Source: Mucilaginibacter_A sp965201005 (lineage in GTDB: Bacteria > Bacteroidota > Bacteroidia > Sphingobacteriales > Sphingobacteriaceae). Taken from it: a stretch of 64,000 nucleotides of DNA. The notes beneath the pieces were generated by a model that saw only the letters and a program-made list of their open reading frames with translations, was not told the origin of the DNA and did no database searches. Positions 53,516 through 61,093 of the stretch are shown here, one piece after another; the stretch's first letter is position 1, and every line of letters starts with the position of its first letter. The position numbers and the translations under genes were made by a program. Location of the stretch: the NCBI RefSeq assembly GCF_965201005.1, contig NZ_OZ241747.1, positions 1,674,001-1,738,000 on the forward strand, read 5' to 3'.

Positions 53516-54859
53516 CTAAATCCCGGTGTAATTAAACGGTGTGATTTGGCCCAGTTCTGCCTTCAGTTCCGCAGAAATATTTAACTGATTTACAAAGTCA
53601 GCAATCGTACCGGCATCAACTTTCCCGCTCACACGTGTCAGTTCTTTCAAAGCTTCGTATGGGTTTGGATAAGCTTCCCGCCGCAAAACCGTTTGGATCG
53701 CTTCGGCCACCACAACCCAGTTATCTTTCAGATCGGCGCGGATAGCCGCTTCGTTTAAAACTAATTTATTTAAGCCTTTTAAGGTTGATTGGATGGCGAT
53801 GATGGTATGCGCAAACGGAACGCCAATGTTGCGCAGCACGGTAGAATCGGTTAAATCGCGCTGCAAACGCGAAACAGGCAGTTTGGCCGATAAATGTTCA
53901 AATAAAGCGTTGGCCAAACCCAGGTTTCCTTCCGAATTTTCAAAATCGATCGGGTTTACTTTGTGCGGCATGGCGGAAGAACCAACTTCGCCGGCTTTTA
54001 TTTTTTGTTTGAAGTAGTTGATGGAAATATACGTCCAGATGTCGCGGTTCAGATCGATCAGGATTGTGTTGATGCGTTTTAAACAATCGCAGTGTGCCGC
54101 AAAATGATCGTAATGTTCTATCTGCGTGGTAAACTGCGATCGGCTTAAACCCAAAACATCGTTTACAAAACTGTTCCCGAAATCCCGCCAGTTTTCGTTT
54201 GGATAAGCCACATGATGTGCGTTAAAATTTCCGGTTGCACCACCAAATTTTGCGGCAAAAGGGATTTGGCCCAAAAGCTGCATTTGCTCGTCCAGCCGTT
54301 CTGCAAAAACCAGGATTTCTTTGCCTAAACGCGTTGGCGAGGCAGGCTGACCGTGCGTGCGTGCCAGCATCGGCACAGCTTTCCAATCATCTGCAAACTG
54401 TTTCAGCCGATCAATCAGGGAAATAATGGCCGGCCGGTATTGCTCGTTCAAAGCCAGTTTAAATGAATGCGGAACGGCCGTATTGTTGATGTCCTGAGAG
54501 GTTAAACCAATGTGGATGAACTCTTTATATCCGCTTAAACCCAAATTATCAAAACGTTCTTTCAGCAAATATTCTACTGCTTTTACATCGTGGTTGGTGG
54601 TTTTTTCGATCTCTTTGACCGCTTGTGCATCCTGCTCCGAAAAATCGGCATAAATTTTTCTTAAAGCCGAAAAATAATTTGGGTCGAAGTTTTTTAACTG
54701 CGGCAAAGGTAGTTCACAAAGGCGGATGAAGTATTCTACCTCAACATAAACCCGAAATTTGATTAAAGCCGCTTCCGAAAAATACGGACTTAATTGGTTG
54801 GTGATTTGGTAATACCGGCCATCAATAGGCGAAATGGCAGAAAGCGGTGACAAAGGCAT
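53516..54859 (-). CDS. purB: Adenylosuccinate lyase
   Basis: This enzyme acts twice in purine synthesis, releasing fumarate from SAICAR and adenylosuccinate. The start at 54859 (MPLSPLSAISPIDGRYYQIT) matches the family N-terminus; an ATG nine codons earlier is possible. TTNHDVKAVEYLL near residue 85, HIGLTSQDINNTAV, LARTHGQPASPTRLGKE and the signature GSSAMPHKVNPIDFENSEGN (the catalytic Ser loop) are all present. The 447-residue length is normal. purE and purK are ~7 kb away. Confidence 0.95.
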   Translation of the reverse strand: MPLSPLSAISPIDGRYYQITNQLSPYFSEAALIKFRVYVEVEYFIRLCELPLPQLKNFDPNYFSALRKIYADFSEQDAQAVKEIEKTTNHDVKAVEYLLKERFDNLGLSGYKEFIHIGLTSQDINNTAVPHSFKLALNEQYRPAIISLIDRLKQFADDWKAVPMLARTHGQPASPTRLGKEILVFAERLDEQMQLLGQIPFAAKFGGATGNFNAHHVAYPNENWRDFGNSFVNDVLGLSRSQFTTQIEHYDHFAAHCDCLKRINTILIDLNRDIWTYISINYFKQKIKAGEVGSSAMPHKVNPIDFENSEGNLGLANALFEHLSAKLPVSRLQRDLTDSTVLRNIGVPFAHTIIAIQSTLKGLNKLVLNEAAIRADLKDNWVVVAEAIQTVLRREAYPNPYEALKELTRVSGKVDAGTIADFVNQLNISAELKAELGQITPFNYTGI

Positions 54860-54930
54860 GGCAGCAGATTTTAGATCAGGCTGCAAAAGTAAAAATTACG
54901 CCAAACTTTGTTGGGTTTAAATATAATGCT

Positions 54931-55016
54931 GCAATGCTTCTTTTATCGGTATAAAATCAGATATTTCCATAAAATTTTTATTAAACGGATGCTTCTTTTA
55001 TCGGTATAAATTTGGT
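54931..55016. repeat. Two single arms of the dispersed repeat in tandem
   Basis: AATGCTTCTTTTATCGGTAT at 54931 and GATGCTTCTTTTATCGGTAT at 54988 lie in the same orientation, ~57 bp apart. Unlike full copies they have no opposing arm. They stand between purB and the lipoprotein cluster. Confidence 0.75.
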
Positions 55017-55053
55017 GCCGTACTGTTTTTATCAACCTAAATCTGCTAAAAAC

Positions 55054-55087
55054 AAAAAAGGCCATACATTTCTGTATGGCCTTTTTT
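55054..55087 (-). terminator. Intrinsic terminator, bidirectional
   Basis: AAAAAAGGCCATACA and TGTATGGCCTTTTTT form a 15-bp stem around a 4-base loop, with T-runs on both strands. It lies 17 bp past the stop of the first small lipoprotein gene. Confidence 0.9.
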
Positions 55088-55104
55088 ATGTCGAAAATTA
55101 AAAC

Positions 55105-55329
55105 TTACATTTTTTTAGTTTCGGTAGTAGTTGTTTTTGTTTTTAAAGTTGTGTCTTTAACAGTACTGTCTTTAACAATTGTATCAACTTTTGAAGTATC
55201 GGTTACAGACATGCCATTAGCGGTTTTAGTTGTATCAGAACCTTCACCAGCAGTTTTGTTAGAGTTGCAGGCAGCAACAGATAAAGAGATTGCTAAAGCT
55301 AAAAAGCCAAATTTGAATGATTTTTTCAT
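55105..55329 (-). CDS. Small Thr/Lys-rich lipoprotein, paralogue 1
   Basis: A 74-residue lipoprotein. The N-terminus MKKSFKFGFLALAISLSVAAC is nearly identical to the two adjacent genes. After the lipobox Cys it consists of a low-complexity chain of Thr, Asp, Ser and Lys ending TKKM. It is probably an anchored, disordered surface or periplasmic peptide. The function is unknown. Confidence 0.8.
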   Translation of the reverse strand: MKKSFKFGFLALAISLSVAACNSNKTAGEGSDTTKTANGMSVTDTSKVDTIVKDSTVKDTTLKTKTTTTETKKM

Positions 55330-55405
55330 AATAAATTATTTTAAATTGTGATATAGTTTAATGTTTATACGGATTACAAAAAAAGGTAACCCAAAGTATT
55401 AAAAA

Positions 55406-55425
55406 TAACCTGCACAGGCAGGTTA
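55406..55425 (-). terminator. Hairpin at the stop of the second lipoprotein gene
   Basis: TAACCTGC and GCAGGTTA form a perfect 8-bp stem around a 4-base loop, with TTTTTA following on the minus strand. It overlaps the stop codon of the 59-residue gene. Confidence 0.7.
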
Positions 55426-55602
55426 CATTTTTTTAGTAGAATCCATTTTAGCAGTGGTATCAGTTGTAGTTGTACCGGTAGAAGCCGCAGAATCAATCTT
55501 GGTAGAATCTGAAGTGCCCATTGCTTTTTTATCTGAACTGCAGGCAGCAACTGACAAAGAAATTGCGAAAGCTAAAAAGCCTAATTTGAATATATTTTTC
55601 AT
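55423..55602 (-). CDS. Small lipoprotein, paralogue 2 (59 residues)
   Basis: The 59-residue reading starts MKNIFKLGFLAFAISLSVAAC and ends AKMDSTKKM, matching both neighbours at the signal peptide and at the last residues. The middle is Ser/Thr/Asp-rich (SDSTKIDSAASTGTTTTDTT). The start ATG (CAT at 55600-55602) and stop (TTA at 55423-55425) are clear. Its short length means gene callers may miss it. It lies between the other two paralogues on the same strand. Confidence 0.82.
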   Translation of the reverse strand: MKNIFKLGFLAFAISLSVAACSSDKKAMGTSDSTKIDSAASTGTTTTDTTAKMDSTKKM

Positions 55603-55627
55603 GTTTGTGGTCTTAGAAAATAAAAGG

Positions 55628-55671
55628 TTAAACAGGATTTTAGATGTTTATCAGCCTAAAATCCTGTTTAA
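55628..55671 (-). terminator. Long hairpin between the second and third lipoprotein genes
   Basis: TTAAACAGGATTTTAG and CTAAAATCCTGTTTAA form a 16-bp stem around a 12-base loop; the minus-strand continuation is CCTTTTATTTTC. It lies just past the stop of paralogue 3. The T-run is weak. Confidence 0.7.
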
Positions 55672-55682
55672 GGTTTGATTAA

Positions 55683-55916
55683 TTACATTTTTTTGGTTGA
55701 ATCCATGGCTGTGCCCATTGCGCTACCAGTTGTTCCCATAGCTTTACCGGCTGTATCCATTGCAGCTTTTGTAGTGTCCATCATTTTAGATGTAGTGTCT
55801 GTAGTAGAAGATACAGAAGTAGAATCAGCAGTGGTTGCAGTTTTGTTAGAGTTGCAAGCAGCAACAGACATAGTGATTGCCAAAGCTAAAAAGCCTAATT
55901 TGAAAGAATTTTTCAT
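55683..55916 (-). CDS. Small lipoprotein, paralogue 3
   Basis: A 77-residue lipoprotein with MKNSFKLGFLALAITMSVAAC and the ending MDSTKKM shared with its neighbours. The middle has degenerate MDTT, KAMGTT and SAMGTAM repeats that look like slippage or duplication. The three genes form a tandem array that probably arose by duplication. Function unknown; a disordered, anchored peptide is likely. It is divergent from the sigma factor gene. Confidence 0.82.
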   Translation of the reverse strand: MKNSFKLGFLALAITMSVAACNSNKTATTADSTSVSSTTDTTSKMMDTTKAAMDTAGKAMGTTGSAMGTAMDSTKKM

Positions 55917-56048
55917 TTTGTTTTTAATATTTTTTTGAGCGGTGAATTTTCAGCTTAATACCATAAAATTGAAAAGGTAACCCGATAAATAATAAAATAT
56001 TTTTTTTTCGGTAAATGGGTTACATTTTTGTACAAACTGTATTAATTA

Positions 56049-56615
56049 GTGAGTTTAAAAATAAAAGGTTCTGTACCAACAGACAGCGAAGATATTTTAG
56101 GGATTTTAAATGATTCCCCTGATACTTTAAAGCGTATTTATAAAGCTCATTTTCCGATGGTGCTCCAGATGATCTTGAACAACAATGGAAATGATGCGGA
56201 CGCAAAAGATGTTTTTCAGGAAGGGGTTATTGTTTTGTACAACAAAGTTAAAACCGGTGAATTTGAACTGACCAGCAAGCTTAAAACGTATATCTACTCG
56301 GTCTGCAGGCGCATCTGGCTAAAAAAACTGAGCCGCGCCAACAATAAAATAACAGAGTTGAAAGATGTGCACGATTTTTTGCCGGTAGAAAATGATCTGG
56401 AAATGCACGAAACGCGCGATCTGCAGTTTAGTAAAATGGAAGAATCAATGCTGATGCTTGGCGAACCCTGCCAAACCATCATCCGTGATTTTTATATGCA
56501 GAACAAATCTATGCAGGAGATTTGTGACAAGTTTGGCTATACCAATCCGGAAAATGCCAAAACGCAAAAATATAAATGCCTGCAACGTTTAAAAAAGCTG
56601 TTTTTTCAGCTATAA
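56049..56615 (+). CDS. ECF-type RNA polymerase sigma factor
   Basis: A 188-residue protein from a GTG start. Region 2 (~25-95) contains AKDVFQEGVIVLYNKVKTGE and LKTYIYSVCRRIWLKKL, and region 4 (~130-185) contains MLMLGEPCQTIIRDFYMQ with the helix-turn-helix SMQEICDKFGYTNPENAKTQ. It is followed 11 bp later by a gene for a membrane-anchored protease with an anti-sigma-like N-terminus, so the two are probably co-expressed and functionally linked. The stimulus is unknown. Confidence 0.9.
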   Translation: MSLKIKGSVPTDSEDILGILNDSPDTLKRIYKAHFPMVLQMILNNNGNDADAKDVFQEGVIVLYNKVKTGEFELTSKLKTYIYSVCRRIWLKKLSRANNKITELKDVHDFLPVENDLEMHETRDLQFSKMEESMLMLGEPCQTIIRDFYMQNKSMQEICDKFGYTNPENAKTQKYKCLQRLKKLFFQL

Positions 56616-56626
56616 AACTGATTGAA

Positions 56627-57718
56627 ATGAACGAGCCGCTATTGCCGGATTTGATTGAAAGATACCTGAAACACCAGCTTTCTGAACAGGAAAGTATGGA
56701 GTTTGATTTGTTGCGGAAAAGCGACCCGGGCCTGAACAACCGGATCGCAGAACATCAGCAGTTGATCAAAACCATGGCCGACTGGCAGCAGCGGCTGGAT
56801 TTTGAAACCAAGCTGAACGCCATCCACGAAGAGATCAATATTGATGCGGTAAAAGAAGCATTGGGCATCCGCGAAAACAAAATCATTACTTTATGGCGTA
56901 ACCACCATTCTAAGATTTCTGTGGCTGCTTCCATTGCAATTTTTACGGTAATGATGACACTGTTTTTTACCGGTTATTTTCAAAACCAGCAATCGCATTA
57001 CAATGCCCTGCGCCGTGATCTGGACAAGGTAAAACGCTCTCAAAACGCATTGATCCGTGATATTACCGGCAAATCAGTGCGCAAAACAAACCCGAACCCG
57101 GGCAATTTCGGCGGTACAGGTTTTGCCCTCACCACCAGTGGCGATATTATTACCAATTATCATGTGATTGAAGGCGCTGATTCTGTTTATGTGCAAAACT
57201 CTAACGGCGAATCTTATAAAGCCACGGCTATTTATACTAATAAAGATTATGATTTGGCCGTTCTGCACATCACGGATACAACTTTTAAACACCTGAGCGC
57301 ACTGCCTTATGCCTTCAAAAGAACAAAAGCCGATTTAGGCGAAGATGTGATCACGCTGGGTTATCCAAAAGATTCTGTGGTGATTGGCAAGGGTTATTTA
57401 AGCTCGTTTACCGGTTTTGACAATGATTCTTTGGCTTATCAGGTTGCCGTTCCGGTAAACCAGGGCAATAGCGGTAGTCCTCTGCTGGATAGTTATGGTA
57501 ACATTATTGGTATCATCAAAGGGAAACAAACACAGGCTGATGGTGCCGCTTTTGCTACTAAATCCACTTATCTGATGAAAGCTATACAGGCTATTCCTGC
57601 AGATTCTTCCGGTAAAAAAATCTACCTCAACAGTAAAAATACGCTATCAAAATTGAACCGGGAACAGCAATTTAAAAAATTGCAGAACTACGTTTTTATG
57701 GTGAAAGTGTATAATTAA
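56627..57718 (+). CDS. Membrane-anchored trypsin-like (S1C) serine protease with anti-sigma-like N-terminus
   Basis: The start at 56627 (MNEPLLPDLIERYLKHQLS) is chosen over an upstream ATG that lies inside the sigma gene. Residues 1-~85 are cytoplasmic and helical, resembling the short anti-sigma head often found beside ECF factors (ERYLKHQLSEQESMEFD). One membrane segment follows (AASIAIFTVMMTLFFTGYF, ~100-120). The extracytoplasmic protease domain has His in NYHVIEGAD, Asp in NKDYDLAVLHI and Ser in NQGNSGSPLLDS, so the triad is complete. No PDZ domain is seen. Its own proteolysis could control the sigma factor. The gene ends 1 bp before a single dispersed-repeat arm. Confidence 0.85.
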   Translation: MNEPLLPDLIERYLKHQLSEQESMEFDLLRKSDPGLNNRIAEHQQLIKTMADWQQRLDFETKLNAIHEEINIDAVKEALGIRENKIITLWRNHHSKISVAASIAIFTVMMTLFFTGYFQNQQSHYNALRRDLDKVKRSQNALIRDITGKSVRKTNPNPGNFGGTGFALTTSGDIITNYHVIEGADSVYVQNSNGESYKATAIYTNKDYDLAVLHITDTTFKHLSALPYAFKRTKADLGEDVITLGYPKDSVVIGKGYLSSFTGFDNDSLAYQVAVPVNQGNSGSPLLDSYGNIIGIIKGKQTQADGAAFATKSTYLMKAIQAIPADSSGKKIYLNSKNTLSKLNREQQFKKLQNYVFMVKVYN

Positions 57719-57746
57719 AATGCTTCTTTTATCGGTATAAATTTGG
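57719..57746. repeat. Single arm of the dispersed repeat at convergent gene ends
   Basis: ATGCTTCTTTTATCGGTATA directly follows the protease stop codon, and a second partial copy (AGCTTCTTTTAAGGGGC) follows. It separates the protease gene from the convergent nuoD gene. A short weak hairpin with a T-run (to 57773) may act as terminator. Confidence 0.7.
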
Positions 57747-57773
57747 AAAGCTTCTTTTAAGGGGCTTTTTTTG

Positions 57774-58958
57774 TTAACGGTCAACCTCGCCCAAAACAAT
57801 ATCGATTGAGCCGATAATCGCCACCAAATCTGCGATCATCACACCTTTACTAATCGCTGGCAAAACGGATAAATTATTAAAACTCGGCCCGCGCGCCTTA
57901 ATACGTTTCGGGATTTCGGTTTTGCCATCGGCCTGATAATAAAAACCCAGTTCGCCTTTCGGGTTTTCGGCACGCATATAATAATCTTGCGCTTTTGGGA
58001 TGATTTTTCTGGGAAGCTTGCCTCGCGGATCAAAATCTAGTGTACGTTTCAGTTCTTTTTGCAAGCGTTCAATACATTGTTCGATCATTTTTAAAGATTC
58101 GCCAATTTCATCAATCCTCACTTTAAACCGGTCCCAGCAATCGCCCAAAGTTCCCATTTCGCCTTTGCCAACCGGGATTTCAAAATCCAGTTCAGGGTAA
58201 GCCGAGTATCCATCTACACGGCGCAAATCCCATTTCAGGCCGGAACCACGCAGCATCGGCCCGGAGCAGCCATAATTGATCGCGACATCCAAAGGCAAAA
58301 CGCCAACATTTGCTGTTCTGTTGATAAAAATCTGGTTGTTGGTCAGCAGTTCGTTTAATTCCGTCATTTTTGGTTTGAAGTATTCCACAAATTCCTGGCA
58401 ACGTTCTTCAAAACCAACCGGCAAATCATAAAACAAACCGCCAACCCAAATATAATTGTACAACATCCGCGCGCCCGAAGCCCATTCCAGCAAACCCATA
58501 ATGTGCTCGCGATCGCGGAAACACCACAAAAACGGCGTAAAAGCACCAATATCGATGCCGTAAGTGCCCAGCGCAATCAAATGCGCGCCAATCCGGTTCA
58601 ATTCGCACACCAAAACGCGGATGTATTCCACCCGTTTCGGTATTTCTTTGTCAATGCCCAGCATCCGTTCTACGCCCATCACAAACGCGTGGCTATTATT
58701 CATCGAGGCCAGATAATCAAGGCGATCGGTAAACGGAATGGTTTGCTGGTACGACATCGATTGTGCATGTTTTTCAAAGCAGCGGTGCAGGTAACCCAAA
58801 TGCGGGATCACCTCGTTCACGATCTCGCCGTCGGTAATCAGCTCCAGCCGCAAAACGCCGTGCGTAGAAGGATGCTGAGGCCCCATGTTGAGCACCAGTT
58901 CTTCGGCACTCAGGTTTTGGATGCGCTGCTGATATTTTTTGAATGCTTCGTTTACCAT
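57774..58958 (-). CDS. nuoD: NADH-quinone oxidoreductase subunit D (49-kDa)
   Basis: A 394-residue subunit of complex I in the quinone-binding module. LNMGPQHPSTHGVLRLEL at the N-terminus, HRCFEKHAQSMSYQQTIPFT, and DRLDYLASMNNSHAFVMGVE are strict NuoD signatures. The C-terminal GEVDR ends the protein as usual. It follows nuoC by 27 bp. Notably it is the last gene of this strand and is followed by a convergent unrelated gene, so the remaining nuo subunits are not adjacent. Confidence 0.97.
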   Translation of the reverse strand: MVNEAFKKYQQRIQNLSAEELVLNMGPQHPSTHGVLRLELITDGEIVNEVIPHLGYLHRCFEKHAQSMSYQQTIPFTDRLDYLASMNNSHAFVMGVERMLGIDKEIPKRVEYIRVLVCELNRIGAHLIALGTYGIDIGAFTPFLWCFRDREHIMGLLEWASGARMLYNYIWVGGLFYDLPVGFEERCQEFVEYFKPKMTELNELLTNNQIFINRTANVGVLPLDVAINYGCSGPMLRGSGLKWDLRRVDGYSAYPELDFEIPVGKGEMGTLGDCWDRFKVRIDEIGESLKMIEQCIERLQKELKRTLDFDPRGKLPRKIIPKAQDYYMRAENPKGELGFYYQADGKTEIPKRIKARGPSFNNLSVLPAISKGVMIADLVAIIGSIDIVLGEVDR

Positions 58959-58985
58959 GCTAAATTTGTTGCCATAAAAGAAGCT

Positions 58986-59480
58986 TTAATCTATTTTGAT
59001 GCCTTTGTAGTATTCGGCACTTTTATAATCTGCCCGCAGCGGGAAACCTTCCCAATCATCAGGTAGCAAAATACGGCGCAAATCCGGATGCCCTTCAAAA
59101 TCGATCCCCAGCAAATCATACGCTTCACGTTCGTGCCAATCGGCTGTGCGATAAACGTTTACCAATGTTGGGAAGGAGGGAAGCTGCTCCGGGTCAGCCG
59201 GTTTTTCGATGCTGACTTTGAGTGTCAGCTGCGTTTGAAAAGGGTGCGACGACAAATGATAAACCACACCAAAACGGTTTTCCGAATGATAATCAATGCC
59301 TGTCAAACACGCCAGAAAATCGAAATAAGTTTTGGGGCAATCGCGCAAAAACAAGCATACTTCGGCAATTTGTTTTGGGTTGATCAGTAAGGCCGGTTGT
59401 AAACCATTTGTTTCCTCGCCCAAAATCAAACCTTCGCCAAATTGTGCCGATAAAAGAAGCTTGAGTCCTTCAAAAATCAT
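58986..59480 (-). CDS. nuoC: NADH-quinone oxidoreductase subunit C (30-kDa)
   Basis: A 164-residue peripheral subunit of complex I that packs on NuoD. The middle FDFLACLTGIDYHSENRFGVVYHLSSH and the signature ADWHEREAYDLLGIDFEGHPDLRRILLPDDWEGFPLR (in two parts) are conserved. The start ATG overlaps the stop of pdxH by 4 bp, so it is translationally coupled to it. A near-match to the dispersed-repeat arm (CCGATAAAAGAAGC) lies inside its first 12 codons. Confidence 0.95.
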   Translation of the reverse strand: MIFEGLKLLLSAQFGEGLILGEETNGLQPALLINPKQIAEVCLFLRDCPKTYFDFLACLTGIDYHSENRFGVVYHLSSHPFQTQLTLKVSIEKPADPEQLPSFPTLVNVYRTADWHEREAYDLLGIDFEGHPDLRRILLPDDWEGFPLRADYKSAEYYKGIKID

Positions 59481-60124
59481 GGTGCCAAACGAACGATTTT
59501 CCAGTGCTGCTGATCTGCTTTTTTATACAAAATCCGGTCGTGCAAACGGCTGGACCGGCCTTGCCAAAATTCAATCCAGCGCGGCTTTAAAATATAACCG
59601 CCCCAATGCGCGGGCTTGGGCACTTCTTTGTTTTCGTATTCATTTTCGAGTTGCTGCCATCTGGTTTCCAGTTCCTGATGGCTGCTAATCTCCTGACTTT
59701 GAGGCGATACCACCGCACCAATCTGGCTGCCTTTCGGCCGGGAATGGAAATAAGTGGTCGAATATTCTTTGCTCAGTTTCTCTATTGTTCCTTCAATCCG
59801 AATTTGCCGTTCCATTTCCGGCCAGTAAAAAATCAGGCTGGCCAAAGGGTTTTTGGTCAGTTCTTTTCCTTTCCGGCTCAAGTAATTGGTGTAAAATTTA
59901 AAGCCTTCCTCGCTAAAACCTTTCAGCAAAACGATGCGTGCCGAAGGTCGGCCATCGGTGGTTGCCGTGGCCAAAGTCATGGCATTGGGTTCGTACAATT
60001 TGGCGTTTATGGCATCGTTGAACCATTTGTCAAACTGCCTGATCGGGCTGGCGTTTACGTCCGCTTCAGATAATGTGGCGGCGCGATAATCCCGTCTCAA
60101 ATTTTCTATAATTTCCTGTTCCAT
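59477..60124 (-). CDS. pdxH: Pyridoxamine/pyridoxine 5'-phosphate oxidase
   Basis: The start at 60124 (MEQEIIENLRRDYRAATLSE) gives the usual ~215 residues; a longer in-frame reading upstream has no family similarity. PNAMTLATATTDGRPSARIV and LLKGFSEEGFKFYTNY bind FMN, and PLASLIFYWPEMERQIRIEG and SRPKGSQIGAVVSPQSQEIS follow in order. The C-terminus PRWIEFWQGRSSRLHDRILY binds the substrate. It makes PLP from PNP or PMP. It is the first gene of the pdxH-nuoC-nuoD run. Confidence 0.96.
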   Translation of the reverse strand: MEQEIIENLRRDYRAATLSEADVNASPIRQFDKWFNDAINAKLYEPNAMTLATATTDGRPSARIVLLKGFSEEGFKFYTNYLSRKGKELTKNPLASLIFYWPEMERQIRIEGTIEKLSKEYSTTYFHSRPKGSQIGAVVSPQSQEISSHQELETRWQQLENEYENKEVPKPAHWGGYILKPRWIEFWQGRSSRLHDRILYKKADQQHWKIVRLAP

Positions 60125-60278
60125 CTGCCACAAACTTACAAAAATGCAGTTTAGCCCTCGCCTGTACCCAACGTAAATTTTCAGCAAAAATAAACAAATA
60201 CTGTTTTTACCGGTGTTTTTTGGGGATAAGGTTGAAGCTTGATCCGGCACAAAAAATATATTCAACCTCAACTTTTCA

Positions 60279-60439
60279 GAGCCTGTTTAAAATTTATTTT
60301 CGAAAAAACCTTATGCTTCTTTTACCCTATAAAAATTGGTATCTGCATCAATTTTAACCAATCGAAAACCAAGTGTTTGCCATTTTTAGGGTGATAAAAG
60401 AAGCATAGAAAATGTATCGAACAAAATTTAAACAGGCTC
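60279..60439. repeat. Dispersed palindromic MITE-like element, complete, with TCA target duplication
   Basis: The ends are GAGCCTGTTTAAAATTTAT at 60279 and AAATTTAAACAGGCTC ending at 60439, with TCA on both sides (60276-60278 and 60440-60442). The inner arms ATGCTTCTTTTACCCTATAA and AGGGTGATAAAAGAAGCATA pair well. At 161 bp it is the type copy of this family in the window. It sits between pdxH and yqgE, two divergent genes. Confidence 0.93.
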
Positions 60440-60451
60440 TCAAAGTTTTGC

Positions 60452-60482
60452 GTAATTTTTTTAGGCCGATAAAAGAAGCATA
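60452..60482. repeat. Single arm next to the complete element
   Basis: TAATTTTTTTAGGCCGATAA followed by AAGAAGCATA is a lone right arm 10 bp beyond the target duplication of the complete copy. It lies in the yqgE leader. Confidence 0.75.
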
Positions 60483-60526
60483 TTATAAAAATCTGCAAAT
60501 TTGTGGCACAACTAAAGGAAAACACG

Positions 60527-61090
60527 ATGTTAAATACCATGAAACCGGCAACCGGCCGATTGCTTATTGCAGAACCTTTTATGTCAGACCCGGAATTTAA
60601 ACGCTCTGTGATTTTGATTACCGAATATGCAACCGACGGAGTAGTTGGTTTTGTGCTGAACCACGCTTCCGGTTTGTACGTGAACGATGGCGTGATTGAT
60701 TTCCCCGAAACGGATGCCAAACTATTTACCGGCGGCCCGTGCAACAATGAACGGTTGCATTTTTTGCACCGTTGCCCGGATAAGATTTCAGGCGGATTGG
60801 AAGTTGGCAACGGTATTTTTTGGGGCGGAGATTTTGAAGCCGTTAAAACTATGTTCCAGCTCAATTTGATTGGCAATCATGAAATCAAGTTTTTTTTGGG
60901 CTACTCCGGCTGGGGCACCGGGCAGCTGAACCGTGAACTGGAACTGAACAGCTGGATTGTATCCGATAAATTTAATCCTGATTTGATTTTTAATGATGAA
61001 GAAGAAAATTTGTGGAAAGATGCGGTTACAAACCTGGGCGAGCGGTATGCACATATCGTCAATTTCCCTACTGACCCACAACTGAATTAA
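60527..61090 (+). CDS. YqgE/AlgH family protein
   Basis: A 187-residue protein from ATG 60527, preceded by an A/G-rich stretch (AAAGGAAAACACG). PATGRLLIAEPFMSDPEFKRSVILI, GVVGFVLNHASG, LFTGGPCNNERLHFLH and FFLGYSGWGTGQLNRELELNSW are the four conserved blocks of this DUF179 family (shown here in overlapping parts). The fold is known from structures, but the biochemical role is not firmly established. It is flanked by dispersed-repeat material on both sides. Confidence 0.93.
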   Translation: MLNTMKPATGRLLIAEPFMSDPEFKRSVILITEYATDGVVGFVLNHASGLYVNDGVIDFPETDAKLFTGGPCNNERLHFLHRCPDKISGGLEVGNGIFWGGDFEAVKTMFQLNLIGNHEIKFFLGYSGWGTGQLNRELELNSWIVSDKFNPDLIFNDEEENLWKDAVTNLGERYAHIVNFPTDPQLN

Positions 61091-61093
61091 GGT

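Noticed and set aside
55628..55671. The TTAAACAGGATTTTAG hairpin as another copy of the dispersed element
   Set aside because: It resembles only part of the outer repeat (AAACAGG) and lacks the ATGCTTCTTTTATC arms; it is better read as a gene-end hairpin.
59477..60271. A 49-residue N-terminal extension of PdxH
   Set aside because: The extension lacks family similarity, and the ATG at 60124 gives the normal length.
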